NCBI GenBank assembly: GCA_003485885.1
Contig: DNHM01000456.1
Location: 1 to 10,292, forward strand
Direction: 5' to 3'
Origin: Acidimicrobiaceae bacterium
Lineage (GTDB): Bacteria; Actinomycetota; Acidimicrobiia; Acidimicrobiales; UBA10347
Length of the DNA: 10,292 nt
In this document: piece by piece, positions 1 through 6,588 of the stretch
How positions within the stretch are numbered: the first letter of the stretch is position 1
Layout of the letters: each line of letters opens with the position of its first letter
Notes under the pieces: model-generated
What the model saw: the letters and a program-made list of their open reading frames with translations, nothing else
Databases searched by the model: none
What the model was told of the DNA's origin: nothing
Translations under genes and position numbers: made by a program

Positions 1-2022
1 GAGGTTCGAGGTCATGATCAACACCGTGTTGCGGAAGTCAACCGAACGACCTTGGCTGTCGGTCAGGCGACCCTCTTCGAGGATCTGCAGCAATGTGTTG
101 AAGACGTCGGGGTGTGCCTTTTCAACTTCGTCGAACAGCACTACCGAGAATGGCTTGCGGCGCACAGCTTCGGTGAGCTGACCACCCTCGTCGTAACCGA
201 CATACCCAGGGGGTGAACCCACCAGACGGCTGACGGTGTGCTTTTCTTGGTACTCAGACATGTCGAGTGTGATCAGCGAGTCTTCGTCGCCGAACAGGAA
301 CTCGGCCAGCGTCTTGGCCAGCTCAGTCTTGCCAACGCCGGTTGGGCCCAGGAAGATGAACGAGCCGCTTGGGCGCTTGGGGTCCTTGAGACCAGCACGG
401 GTGCGGCGGATTGCCTGGCTGACAGCCTTGATGCCGTCTTCCTGGCCAATGACCCGCTTATGCAGTTCATCTTCCATCCGCAGCAGTTTTGCGGTCTCTT
501 GTTCCGTGAGCTTGTAGACAGGAATACCAGTCCAGACCGACAACACGTCGGCGACAGCTTCCTCATCGACCTCGTCGAACAGGTCGACACCCTTGGCTTT
601 AATCTCGGTCTCAAGCTGCTCTTTGTCAGCCAGCAGTTCTTTTTCGCGATCCCGAAGTGACCCCGCCAGTTCGAAGTCTTGTGACTCGACAGCTGCCTTC
701 TTGTCTTCAGTGACCTTGGCCAGCGCGTCTTCGATCTCTTTGTAATCAGGCGGCGTTTCCATGCGCTTGATGCGCAGGCGTGAGCCGGCCTCGTCGATGA
801 GGTCGATGGCCTTGTCAGGAAGATGACGGTCAGCGATGTAACGGTCGGCCAGATTGGCCGCAGCTACCAGCGCCTGATCAGTGATCGTGACTCGGTGATG
901 GGTTTCGTAACGATCGCGCAGACCCTTGAGGATTTCAATGGTGTGGGCAACGGTTGGTTCTTCGACCTTGATCGGCTGGAAACGACGCTCGAGTGCGGCG
1001 TCTTTTTCGAGGTGTTTGCGGTATTCCTCGGTGGTCGTGGCACCAATGGTCTGCAGTTCACCACGAGCCAACATCGGCTTGAGGATCGAAGCAGCATCGA
1101 TGGCACCTTCGGCGGCACCAGCACCCACCAGGGTGTGGATTTCATCGATGAACAAGATGATGTCGCCACGGGTCTTGATTTCTTTCAAGACCTTCTTGAG
1201 GCGTTCTTCGAAGTCACCGCGATAACGACTACCAGCAACAAGTGCACCAAGGTCCAGCGTGTAGAGCTGCTTGCCCCGGATGGTCTCAGGAACATTGTCG
1301 CTGGCGATTTTCTGCGCCAAACCTTCGACGATGGCGGTCTTACCGACACCAGGCTCACCGATCAACACCGGGTTGTTCTTGGTACGGCGTGACAGCACCT
1401 GCATGACCCGCTCGGTTTCGCGCATGCGGCCGATGACCGGGTCGAGTTCCTTGTCGCGGGCGAGCTGGGTGAGGTTGCGTCCGAACTGGTCGAGCACCAG
1501 CGAACCGGATGGGCTGTCGCCGCCCACGCCGCCGCTGGTCGCCCCAGCCTTTTCAGGATCGCCACCGGCTTGGCCACCAGGACCGCTGTAACCAGACAGC
1601 AGCTGGATGACTTGCTGGCGTACCCGTGACAGGTCAGCACCAAGCTTGACCAGCACCTGCGCAGCAACACCCTCGCCTTCGCGAATCAGACCGAGCAAGA
1701 TGTGCTCGGTACCGATGTAGTTGTGGCCAAGTTGCAGCGCTTCGCGCAACGACAGCTCAAGAACTTTTTTGGCGCGCGGCGTGAAGGGGATATGGCCACT
1801 GGGCGAGGTGCCACCTTGGCCAATGATCTCTTCGACCTGATTACGAACGGCTTCAAGAGAGACGCCAAGCGATTCGAGTGCCTTGGCGGCAACACCCTCG
1901 CCTTCGTGAATCAGACCGAGCAAAATGTGCTCGGTTCCGATGTAGTTGTGGTTGAGTAGCCGTGCTTCTTCTTGTGCAAGCACAACAACTCGGCGGGCTC
2001 GGTCTGTGAATCTTTCGAACAT
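1..2022 (-). CDS. clpC: ATP-dependent Clp protease ATP-binding subunit ClpC (N-terminal 674 residues; C-terminus off the left edge)
   Basis: This is a cytoplasmic AAA+ unfoldase that feeds substrates to the ClpP protease. Domains seen in order: two N-terminal Clp_N repeats (about residues 1-145, each with a copy of [13 protein letters not shown]); first AAA+ module with Walker A GEPGVGKT (222-229) and Walker B FIDE (acidic pair 293-294); a UVR-type linker around residue 448 ([11 protein letters not shown]); second AAA+ module with Walker A GPTGVGKT (559-566) and Walker B LFDE (631-632); the reading ends in TVLIMTSNL. Family members are about 820-850 residues, so roughly 150-170 are missing because of the window edge, with no stop inside. 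The start is the ATG opening [11 protein letters not shown], the family's usual N-terminus; the only purine-rich stretch upstream (AAAGG) lies 14 nt away, so the ribosome site is weak. It is divergent from the polyprenyl synthase. Identification is secure from the motifs; ClpC rather than ClpB or ClpA follows from the UVR linker. Confidence 0.97.
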   Translation of the reverse strand, partial: MFERFTDRARRVVVLAQEEARLLNHNYIGTEHILLGLIHEGEGVAAKALESLGVSLEAVRNQVEEIIGQGGTSPSGHIPFTPRAKKVLELSLREALQLGHNYIGTEHILLGLIREGEGVAAQVLVKLGADLSRVRQQVIQLLSGYSGPGGQAGGDPEKAGATSGGVGGDSPSGSLVLDQFGRNLTQLARDKELDPVIGRMRETERVMQVLSRRTKNNPVLIGEPGVGKTAIVEGLAQKIASDNVPETIRGKQLYTLDLGALVAGSRYRGDFEERLKKVLKEIKTRGDIILFIDEIHTLVGAGAAEGAIDAASILKPMLARGELQTIGATTTEEYRKHLEKDAALERRFQPIKVEEPTVAHTIEILKGLRDRYETHHRVTITDQALVAAANLADRYIADRHLPDKAIDLIDEAGSRLRIKRMETPPDYKEIEDALAKVTEDKKAAVESQDFELAGSLRDREKELLADKEQLETEIKAKGVDLFDEVDEEAVADVLSVWTGIPVYKLTEQETAKLLRMEDELHKRVIGQEDGIKAVSQAIRRTRAGLKDPKRPSGSFIFLGPTGVGKTELAKTLAEFLFGDEDSLITLDMSEYQEKHTVSRLVGSPPGYVGYDEGGQLTEAVRRKPFSVVLFDEVEKAHPDVFNTLLQILEEGRLTDSQGRSVDFRNTVLIMTSNL
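1661..1951 (-). repeat. Near-identical 66-nt intragenic direct repeat in the Clp_N part of clpC
   Basis: The segments 1661-1726 and 1886-1951 are direct copies differing at 4 of 66 positions by hand alignment. They are 225 nt apart, exactly 75 codons, so they are in frame and encode the matching core of the two Clp_N repeats ([13 protein letters not shown] plus EGEGVAA). The protein duplication is normal for ClpC; the high identity at the DNA level is more than the protein alone requires. Confidence 0.9.
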
Positions 2023-2150
2023 GAGGCTTTCTCGTGCCTTTCGTCAAAGGTAGGGCGAGTGTAACCACGACCTCGGACAGGCAATGGGTCGGGGGCGGAA
2101 ACGGCTAAAAGCGCCTAGGAAATATGTAGAGAGCTACGTGCCAGCAGTGC

Positions 2151-2176
2151 AACCGTGGCACAACAGCAAACATTCC
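2151..2176 (-). promoter_or_regulatory. Candidate sigmaR/SigH-type promoter for clpC
   Basis: On the minus strand a GGAAT box (2176-2172, preceded by G) is followed after 18 nt by GTT (2153-2151, followed by G). GGAAT-N18-GTT is the arrangement known for the thiol-stress sigma factor SigR of Streptomyces and close to mycobacterial SigH. It points at clpC and would give a leader of about 120 nt. Sequence match only; no evidence here that the organism has such a sigma factor. Confidence 0.4.
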
Positions 2177-2256
2177 CGAAATGTGCACCCCGCACCCAAA
2201 ACCAGTCGTGGTCGTAGTCACATCGCTTCGACCTCGGTCTCCGGCCCATATTGACG

Positions 2257-2262
2257 TATTGT
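2257..2262 (+). promoter_or_regulatory. Candidate -10 box for a leaderless polyprenyl synthase transcript
   Basis: TATTGT fits the actinobacterial TANNNT -10 pattern and lies exactly 7 nt before the A of the ATG at 2270. No purine-rich Shine-Dalgarno precedes that ATG, which is what a leaderless mRNA would look like. No convincing -35 box was seen. Confidence 0.4.
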
Positions 2263-2269
2263 TATTGCT

Positions 2270-3268
2270 ATGTCTGCGAGCAACCCGCTCAGTGTCCTGC
2301 CCACACTCGAAGCTGACCTCGCCCGGGTCGAGCACCTTCTTGCCGACTCGGTGCGATCCGATCTCGAGATGTTGGCCGAAGCCGCCGCCCATTTGGCCAA
2401 GGCCGGCGGTAAACGCGTCCGCCCCGGTTTTGCTATTGCGTCTGCGGCCACCAGCCACGATGTCGCACGCCCAGCCGATGTTGATGTGCTCATGGGTGGT
2501 GTTGCGGTCGAACTCGTGCACCTGGGGTCGCTCTATCACGACGATGTCATGGACGAAGCCACCACTCGCCGCGGCGTGCCAGCCGCAAACCAGCATTGGG
2601 GCAATGTTGTTGCCATCTTGACCGGCGACTTCTTGCTGGCACAATCGTCAATCATTGCTGCAAACCTAGGCACCGACGTTGCCCGACTGTTGGGCGAGAC
2701 CATCGCCGAGCTCACCGACGGCCAGATCCGCGAACTGCAAGACACCAACAACTTCGACCGCACCGCCGAGGAGTATTACGCAGCAATCAGCGGCAAGACG
2801 GCATCGTTGCTGGCCTGCTCCTGTCGTATTGGGGCAATCACCGGTGGACTCGACCGACCTACCACCGATGCGCTCACCGAGTTCGGACACAGTTACGGCA
2901 TGGCGTTCCAGATCGTCGATGACATCCTTGATGTTGTTGCCACATCGGAACAACTCGGTAAACCAGCTGGCAACGACATTCTCGAAGGCAACTTCACCCT
3001 GCCGGTGCTTCGGGCGTTACGAGGCGAAAATGGTGACCAGCTTCGCAACCTGATCGAAGCAGGCCTGACCCCTGAAACGCGCGACCAGGCCCTCGTCCTC
3101 GTGCGCACCAGCCCTGGCATCACCGATGCAATAGACGCCGCTCGGGGCTGGGCCGACAAGGCAGCCGGTGCAATCAGCAGCCTGCCCGACTCCCCCGGAG
3201 CGACCGCACTGCGGGCCGCATCGGTCCATCTCGTCGAACGAGCCCGGGCCCCTCTCGGCGAACGTTAA
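2270..3268 (+). CDS. Polyprenyl diphosphate synthase (trans-isoprenyl synthase, long-chain type)
   Basis: It condenses isopentenyl diphosphate units onto an allylic primer to make a long all-trans polyprenyl diphosphate, the likely side-chain source for menaquinone. The 332 residues show all family landmarks: GGKRVRP (46-52), first aspartate-rich motif DDVMD (91-95) in HLGSLYHDDVMD, GKT (175-177), FQIVDDILD with the second aspartate-rich motif (217-221), and GKPAGNDI (230-237). The residues 4-5 positions before the first Asp motif are small (Ser87, Gly86), which in this family favours long products rather than C15 or C20; exact chain length cannot be read. Length matches the family. The start at 2270 has no Shine-Dalgarno and is likely leaderless. 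It faces away from clpC and converges with the PPOX gene, with only 4 bp between the two stop codons. Confidence 0.95.
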   Translation: MSASNPLSVLPTLEADLARVEHLLADSVRSDLEMLAEAAAHLAKAGGKRVRPGFAIASAATSHDVARPADVDVLMGGVAVELVHLGSLYHDDVMDEATTRRGVPAANQHWGNVVAILTGDFLLAQSSIIAANLGTDVARLLGETIAELTDGQIRELQDTNNFDRTAEEYYAAISGKTASLLACSCRIGAITGGLDRPTTDALTEFGHSYGMAFQIVDDILDVVATSEQLGKPAGNDILEGNFTLPVLRALRGENGDQLRNLIEAGLTPETRDQALVLVRTSPGITDAIDAARGWADKAAGAISSLPDSPGATALRAASVHLVERARAPLGER

Positions 3269-3272
3269 CGAG

Positions 3273-3707
3273 TCAGCGTTTGCCGTAGTCGGTAGACAAC
3301 CAATGTTCGGGAGTCATCGACACCATGACCCCATTGCCGCCGGTACCCGCGGTCGCGATGTAGTCGCGTCCACCTTCTTCGCCGAGATAACGGGTGGCCA
3401 TTGCCAACAGGTCAGTCTCGATGTCATACGGCCGCACATTGCTGACGGGACCCTCGGCAGTCACGTACTTGTAGGGCGCCGATTCGGATTGGGCACACAG
3501 GCTGAACCGTCCTGCTGCGTCGATGCCCACCATCTTGCGAGAGTCTGACTGCATCAGCACTTGGACGTCGCCGCCCGGCTCGTACGAGTACCACACCGGC
3601 ACAGCGAGAGGTGCCCGATCTGGTTCCGCGATCGAGATGATGCCCACATGCACCTCGGCCAAGAAGGCCTGTCGCTCCTCGCGAGTCATAACAAACGAAC
3701 CAGCCAT
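3273..3707 (-). CDS. PPOX-family (split beta-barrel) flavin- or F420-binding small oxidoreductase
   Basis: A 144-residue single-domain protein of the pyridoxamine 5'-phosphate oxidase-like superfamily. Supporting stretches are the N-terminal MTREERQAFLAEVHVG helix and strand, the barrel segment APLAVPVWYSYEPGGDV (about 32-48), SRK (56-58), where such proteins commonly hold cofactor phosphate, and PYKYVTAEGPV (78-88). Actinobacteria carry many such proteins that use FMN, F420 or haem; the sequence alone does not say which, and the substrate is unknown. It is probably not a true PdxH, being much shorter than the roughly 200-residue enzyme. The start at 3707 is chosen over Met7 because a good Shine-Dalgarno stands 6 nt upstream. 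Its 3' end abuts the convergent polyprenyl synthase. Confidence 0.85.
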   Translation of the reverse strand: MAGSFVMTREERQAFLAEVHVGIISIAEPDRAPLAVPVWYSYEPGGDVQVLMQSDSRKMVGIDAAGRFSLCAQSESAPYKYVTAEGPVSNVRPYDIETDLLAMATRYLGEEGGRDYIATAGTGGNGVMVSMTPEHWLSTDYGKR

Positions 3708-3713
3708 AACGAA

Positions 3714-3719
3714 CTCCCT
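3714..3719 (-). promoter_or_regulatory. Shine-Dalgarno AGGGAG fixing the PPOX-family start
   Basis: On the minus strand AGGGAG is followed by a 6-nt spacer and the ATG at 3707. It is the clearest ribosome binding site in the window and selects this start over the internal Met codon six codons downstream. Confidence 0.75.
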
Positions 3720-3739
3720 GTCTTAGTGTGCTTTCACCG

Positions 3740-3745
3740 ATAGTA
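3740..3745 (-). promoter_or_regulatory. Possible -10 box (TACTAT) for the PPOX-family gene
   Basis: TACTAT on the minus strand lies about 33 nt before the PPOX start and would give a leader of roughly 25 nt that includes the Shine-Dalgarno. No good -35 hexamer sits 17-18 nt further upstream, so this rests on one box only. Confidence 0.3.
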
Positions 3746-3836
3746 GATGCCGTCGCCGGCAACTCTGCCTGATGCCGACACCGACATGTTGACCTCCATC
3801 GCCCGTTCACTCGTGTGGGGGTAGTCAACAGCTTCT

Positions 3837-3872
3837 CGAAAAGTTATGTTCCCCTGGGGACGTAACTTTTCG
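3837..3872 (-). terminator. Strong 36-nt hairpin just after the hydrolase stop codon; terminator or 3'-end stabiliser
   Basis: The 36 nt form a near-perfect inverted repeat. The outer 10 bp (CGAAAAGTTA with TAACTTTTCG) are exact, and seven further pairs, two of them G-T wobbles, leave a 2-4 nt loop at CCTG. On the minus strand it begins 2 nt after the TAG of the alpha/beta hydrolase. Neither strand has a T-run after the stem; the T's lie inside the 3' arm. It may be an unconventional terminator, a 3'-end protecting hairpin or a dispersed palindromic repeat. Confidence 0.7.
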
Positions 3873-3874
3873 CT

Positions 3875-4690
3875 CTAGGCGTGGGCAGTGATTTGTTCGT
3901 TGAGGAAGGATTCGACCGCACGATTGAAGACGGTGGCGTCGGTCACGACTGCGCCGTGGGCAGCGCCAGAGATCACCTGGAGACGAGCACGATCGATCCA
4001 ATGGGCGATCTCTTCGCTGTCGGCGACCGGCGTGAGAATGTCCTGGCTACCAACGATGACCAGCGTGTCGACGTCGACACCACGTAACTCTTCATGGACC
4101 TGCTCATCGATCCCCGCCATCGCTTGGATCTGACCGATGATGCCGTGGGCTGGGGCCCGAACCATGAGCGGTGCAAACGCCGGAGCCAACGGAGCAATCC
4201 AACGCATATGGCGGGCCGCAGCGACCCAACGCAAGTTTTCTTTGCCAAACGCTCGAGCACCGCGCGCTTCGACGAGCTGGGTCCAGTCACCGAGTATCTC
4301 GCGTCGCCAGTTCTTGATCCGACACGCGGTGGACGCCAACACCAGTGAACGAACCCGTTGCGGCGACTGCACCGCCAGCACTTGTGACAACACGCCACCG
4401 AGTGAATAACCAACGATGTGTGCCGATTCGACACCTTCGGCGTCCATGACCGACTCGACATCGGACGCCATGGTGAACAGGTCGTAATCGCCATGTGGTT
4501 TATCGCTGAGCCCAGCACCGCGATTATCGATCGAGATACACCGGAAGTTCTTAGCCAACATGTTGCGCTGACGAATCCAACCCCAGCGATCCACGGCCAA
4601 ACCCATGATCAGCACCAGCGGTTCACCGTCGGGTTTACCAAATGTCTCGTAGAAGATTCTGGTGCCGTCGTCAGCGTGTATCGATGGCAT
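3875..4690 (-). CDS. Alpha/beta-fold hydrolase (serine hydrolase)
   Basis: A 271-residue complete alpha/beta hydrolase domain, probably an ester or lactone hydrolase in the cytoplasm (no signal peptide or membrane segment). Visible features: LVLIMGLAVDRWGW (about 25-38), where the usual HG oxyanion motif is replaced by MG; nucleophile elbow GYSLGG with Ser96; candidate acid Asp217 in GSQDILTP; and catalytic His245 in GAAHGAV. That completes a Ser-Asp-His triad. The open frame extends upstream to 5224, but that part is arginine-rich, unlike any protein I know, and lies over the SDR gene in another frame. The start at MPSIHADDGT is preferred: it has GAGG 7 nt upstream and shares one base with the SDR stop (TGATG). 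Translational coupling suggests the pair act together. The substrate cannot be told. Confidence 0.9.
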   Translation of the reverse strand: MPSIHADDGTRIFYETFGKPDGEPLVLIMGLAVDRWGWIRQRNMLAKNFRCISIDNRGAGLSDKPHGDYDLFTMASDVESVMDAEGVESAHIVGYSLGGVLSQVLAVQSPQRVRSLVLASTACRIKNWRREILGDWTQLVEARGARAFGKENLRWVAAARHMRWIAPLAPAFAPLMVRAPAHGIIGQIQAMAGIDEQVHEELRGVDVDTLVIVGSQDILTPVADSEEIAHWIDRARLQVISGAAHGAVVTDATVFNRAVESFLNEQITAHA

Positions 4691-5676
4691 CAGCCGACCT
4701 CGGCAGTACGTTCGTCGACGAGCGGCAGCGATCGAGACAGGTCGACGTCGATGAGCCGGCCAGCCGAGTACAAGTCGGCGAGTGCATCCTTGGTGGTGCG
4801 GGTCATGGTCACGCCCAGTGCAGACATATCTGACGATGTGACGACGGCACCGCGACTCAACAGCTCGGCGATGTGTTCGGGCAGCGGTGTTCCAGGAATC
4901 TCGGCAAGCGAACGTCCGAGCCGGAACGCGACTGGCAGCACCGGCACGGGGATTCTTCGGCCGATGGTCAAGGCCTCGATGGGGGTCACGGGGTCCGATG
5001 CCATCACGTTCAGCGTGCCCTGATATTGCGTGCTGGCCGCGGCTGCTATCGACTTGGCAGCATCCACAAGGTGGACAACACCAAACCGTTTGGTCGTCAT
5101 TGGGATCGGAACGACCGGCAGACGGAGATATCGGCCGAGGGGGTTTGGAAGGTACGACGCCATGATGGGCGCTAGTCGCATTGCTGCCATGGTGGCACCG
5201 AGCGAAGTCGCACTCTGGGCGCACCGTTCTTCGACTCGAGCAAGCATGTCGCCAAAGGTTGAGGTTGGGCGAGCAAGTGTGTCGATAGTCGGTCGTTCAG
5301 GGGTGCCCCGGCCACTTCCGTAGACAGAGACGCCGGAACGCACCGCAATGTGTCCGACCGAATCGATCTTGGCGATCGCACCAAGCAAACTCTCGGTTCC
5401 TGCAACCGTGCGGGCTCTGGCCTGGCCAGGGGACGACCGGGCACGAGGCTCAAATACCCATGCATGGACCACGACCGTGGGTTGGAATTCAGCGACGATC
5501 CGGGCGACCCGTTCATGGTCGGTCGGTCGAGCAAACTGGAAATCGGCTCGACGCATCCACCGCCGTGGCGGTTCAAGATCAAAGCCAGCGATCGCCTCGA
5601 CCTGGTCGTTGCGTTCCAGCGCGCGAGCAATACCCGAACCAATGGCTGAACCCATGCCTGCAACAAGAACTCGCAC
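4690..5676 (-). CDS. NAD(P)-binding SDR-fold protein (NAD-dependent epimerase/dehydratase-like), probably lacking classical catalysis
   Basis: A 328-residue extended short-chain dehydrogenase-like protein. The Rossmann start is MRVLVAGMGSAIGSG, with the glycines spaced as a loosened extended-SDR motif, followed by GFDLEPP, where Asp33 could bind the adenosine ribose (NAD preference). SVYGSG (117-122) and RLAPIM (167-172) are typical of actinobacterial epimerase/dehydratase-like proteins. The active-site Tyr-x-x-x-Lys is not present: the matching segment reads STFGDMLARVEE, with Phe141 in place of Tyr and no Lys four residues on. It may bind nucleotide without redox activity or use other chemistry. 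The start is GTG, chosen because it opens directly onto the first beta strand and has AGGG 8 nt upstream. Its stop overlaps the hydrolase ATG by one base. Confidence 0.85.
   Translation of the reverse strand: MRVLVAGMGSAIGSGIARALERNDQVEAIAGFDLEPPRRWMRRADFQFARPTDHERVARIVAEFQPTVVVHAWVFEPRARSSPGQARARTVAGTESLLGAIAKIDSVGHIAVRSGVSVYGSGRGTPERPTIDTLARPTSTFGDMLARVEERCAQSATSLGATMAAMRLAPIMASYLPNPLGRYLRLPVVPIPMTTKRFGVVHLVDAAKSIAAAASTQYQGTLNVMASDPVTPIEALTIGRRIPVPVLPVAFRLGRSLAEIPGTPLPEHIAELLSRGAVVTSSDMSALGVTMTRTTKDALADLYSAGRLIDVDLSRSLPLVDERTAEVG
4698..4701 (-). promoter_or_regulatory. Shine-Dalgarno GAGG for the alpha/beta hydrolase
   Basis: GAGG on the minus strand, 7 nt before the hydrolase ATG and inside the last codons of the SDR gene. 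It supports the short hydrolase start over the 178-codon upstream extension of the same open frame. Confidence 0.6.
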
Positions 5677-5762
5677 AGATCGACCCTACCGAGCCAGGTC
5701 AACGATCGACCTCGATGTTCCGCACGTTCACCCACTACCTCAACCGCCATAACACGTAACAG

Positions 5763-5783
5763 GAAGGCCTGAACGTCGCCTTC
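5763..5783 (-). terminator. Weak hairpin between the acyltransferase and the SDR gene
   Basis: GAAGGC (5763-5768) and GCCTTC (5778-5783) form a 6-bp stem with a 9-nt loop, about 40 nt after the acyltransferase stop on the minus strand. There is no T-run and the stem is short, so terminator function is doubtful. Nothing else was recognised in the 146-bp gap. Confidence 0.25.
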
Positions 5784-5822
5784 TCCCCATTACGGTCGCA
5801 TAGACCCCGATAGTGGCAAGTG

Positions 5823-6413
5823 TCAGCTAGGCGAAAGTATGCGTGCAGGTGAGCCAACAGCAACACAGCCGTCGGGGAGATCCCGTGTCACGACGGAATT
5901 CGCCCCAACGCTGACGCCTTTACCGATGGTCACGCCCGGGGTCACCACCACACCGGTCGCGAGCCACGAGCGGGCGCCGATCACGACGGGCCGCTCTGGT
6001 GCTGCTTGGCGGCCGACCGGCAGGCTGGGATCGTCGTTGCTGTGATTGTGATCGGTCACGTACACATTGGGGCCGAAGTAGACGTCGTCGCCGACGGTGA
6101 CACTCAGATGCGCAGCGATGGACGACCCCCGGCCGATCACGCACCGATCACCGATGACCAGCATGCGTTCGCCGATCAGTTCCTGGCCTGGCACCATGCC
6201 CACGGTGATCGAGCAATGTGGCCCGATCATGGTGTCGTCACCAATACCGATCGCTCGTTCACCAAACAACGCTGTTGGCGGAAAACAGATGAGCGAGCCG
6301 GAGCCGAACGTGTCGAAGCGATCAGCCCGACGGCTTCCCGCCACGATCGCGGCCCGAACCGTCAGCTTCTCCCATAACCCAACCGCCAGGTCAGAAAACT
6401 GCGGCCGCTTCAT
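5823..6413 (-). CDS. Left-handed beta-helix (hexapeptide repeat) acyltransferase
   Basis: A 196-residue acyltransferase of the maltose/galactoside/sugar O-acetyltransferase type, presumably transferring an acetyl group from acetyl-CoA to a sugar or other hydroxyl. From about residue 55 the chain shows repeated hexapeptide turns (IGDDTMIGPHCSI, VIGDRCVIGRGSSI, VGDDVYFGPNVYV, VIGARSWLATGVVV, IGKGVSVGANSVV), the hallmark of a parallel beta-helix that trimerises. The loop TDHNHSND (120-127) holds the likely catalytic His (122 or 124), and the chain ends with the family signature VGSPARIL. The N-terminal 50 residues contain no clear repeat. The start has only a weak ribosome site. The 175-bp gap upstream to lysS holds the lysS hairpin and no promoter I could defend. 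The acceptor is unknown and no polysaccharide cluster is seen around it. Confidence 0.9.
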   Translation of the reverse strand: MKRPQFSDLAVGLWEKLTVRAAIVAGSRRADRFDTFGSGSLICFPPTALFGERAIGIGDDTMIGPHCSITVGMVPGQELIGERMLVIGDRCVIGRGSSIAAHLSVTVGDDVYFGPNVYVTDHNHSNDDPSLPVGRQAAPERPVVIGARSWLATGVVVTPGVTIGKGVSVGANSVVTRDLPDGCVAVGSPARILSPS

Positions 6414-6554
6414 ACCAGCAGACTACCGATCTAGGCACCGTGCACATCCGTATGCCTCAGACCGCCAAAAACGCAGCCCTAGCATCACGGATGAACGACC
6501 CAAGATTCTCCGGTAGCGAAGCGGTCCGGGATCACCGAGTATTCAGCTCTCACA

Positions 6555-6579
6555 GGATTGCGAGCGCAGCGAGCGATCC
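6555..6579 (-). terminator. Hairpin after lysS, likely terminator of the nadC-lysS operon
   Basis: The stem is GGATTGC with GCGATCC (7 bp, one G-T wobble). Next come two G-A/A-G mismatches that could form tandem sheared pairs, then two more G-C pairs around a GCA loop. It starts 9 nt after the lysS TAG on the minus strand. The following bases (TGTGAGAG) contain no T-run, as is common for actinobacterial terminators. Confidence 0.5.
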
Positions 6580-6588
6580 GAACTACCC

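Noticed and set aside
823..1392. 189-codon plus-strand open frame
   Set aside because: Antisense to the first AAA+ module of clpC.
2105..2644. 179-codon minus-strand open frame over the start of the polyprenyl synthase
   Set aside because: It overlaps the well-supported synthase on the opposite strand and spans the divergent promoter region; no motif.
4691..5224. 178-codon upstream extension of the alpha/beta hydrolase frame
   Set aside because: It overlaps the SDR gene in another frame, is rich in Arg and Cys with no recognisable motif, and the short start has its own Shine-Dalgarno and a stop/start overlap.
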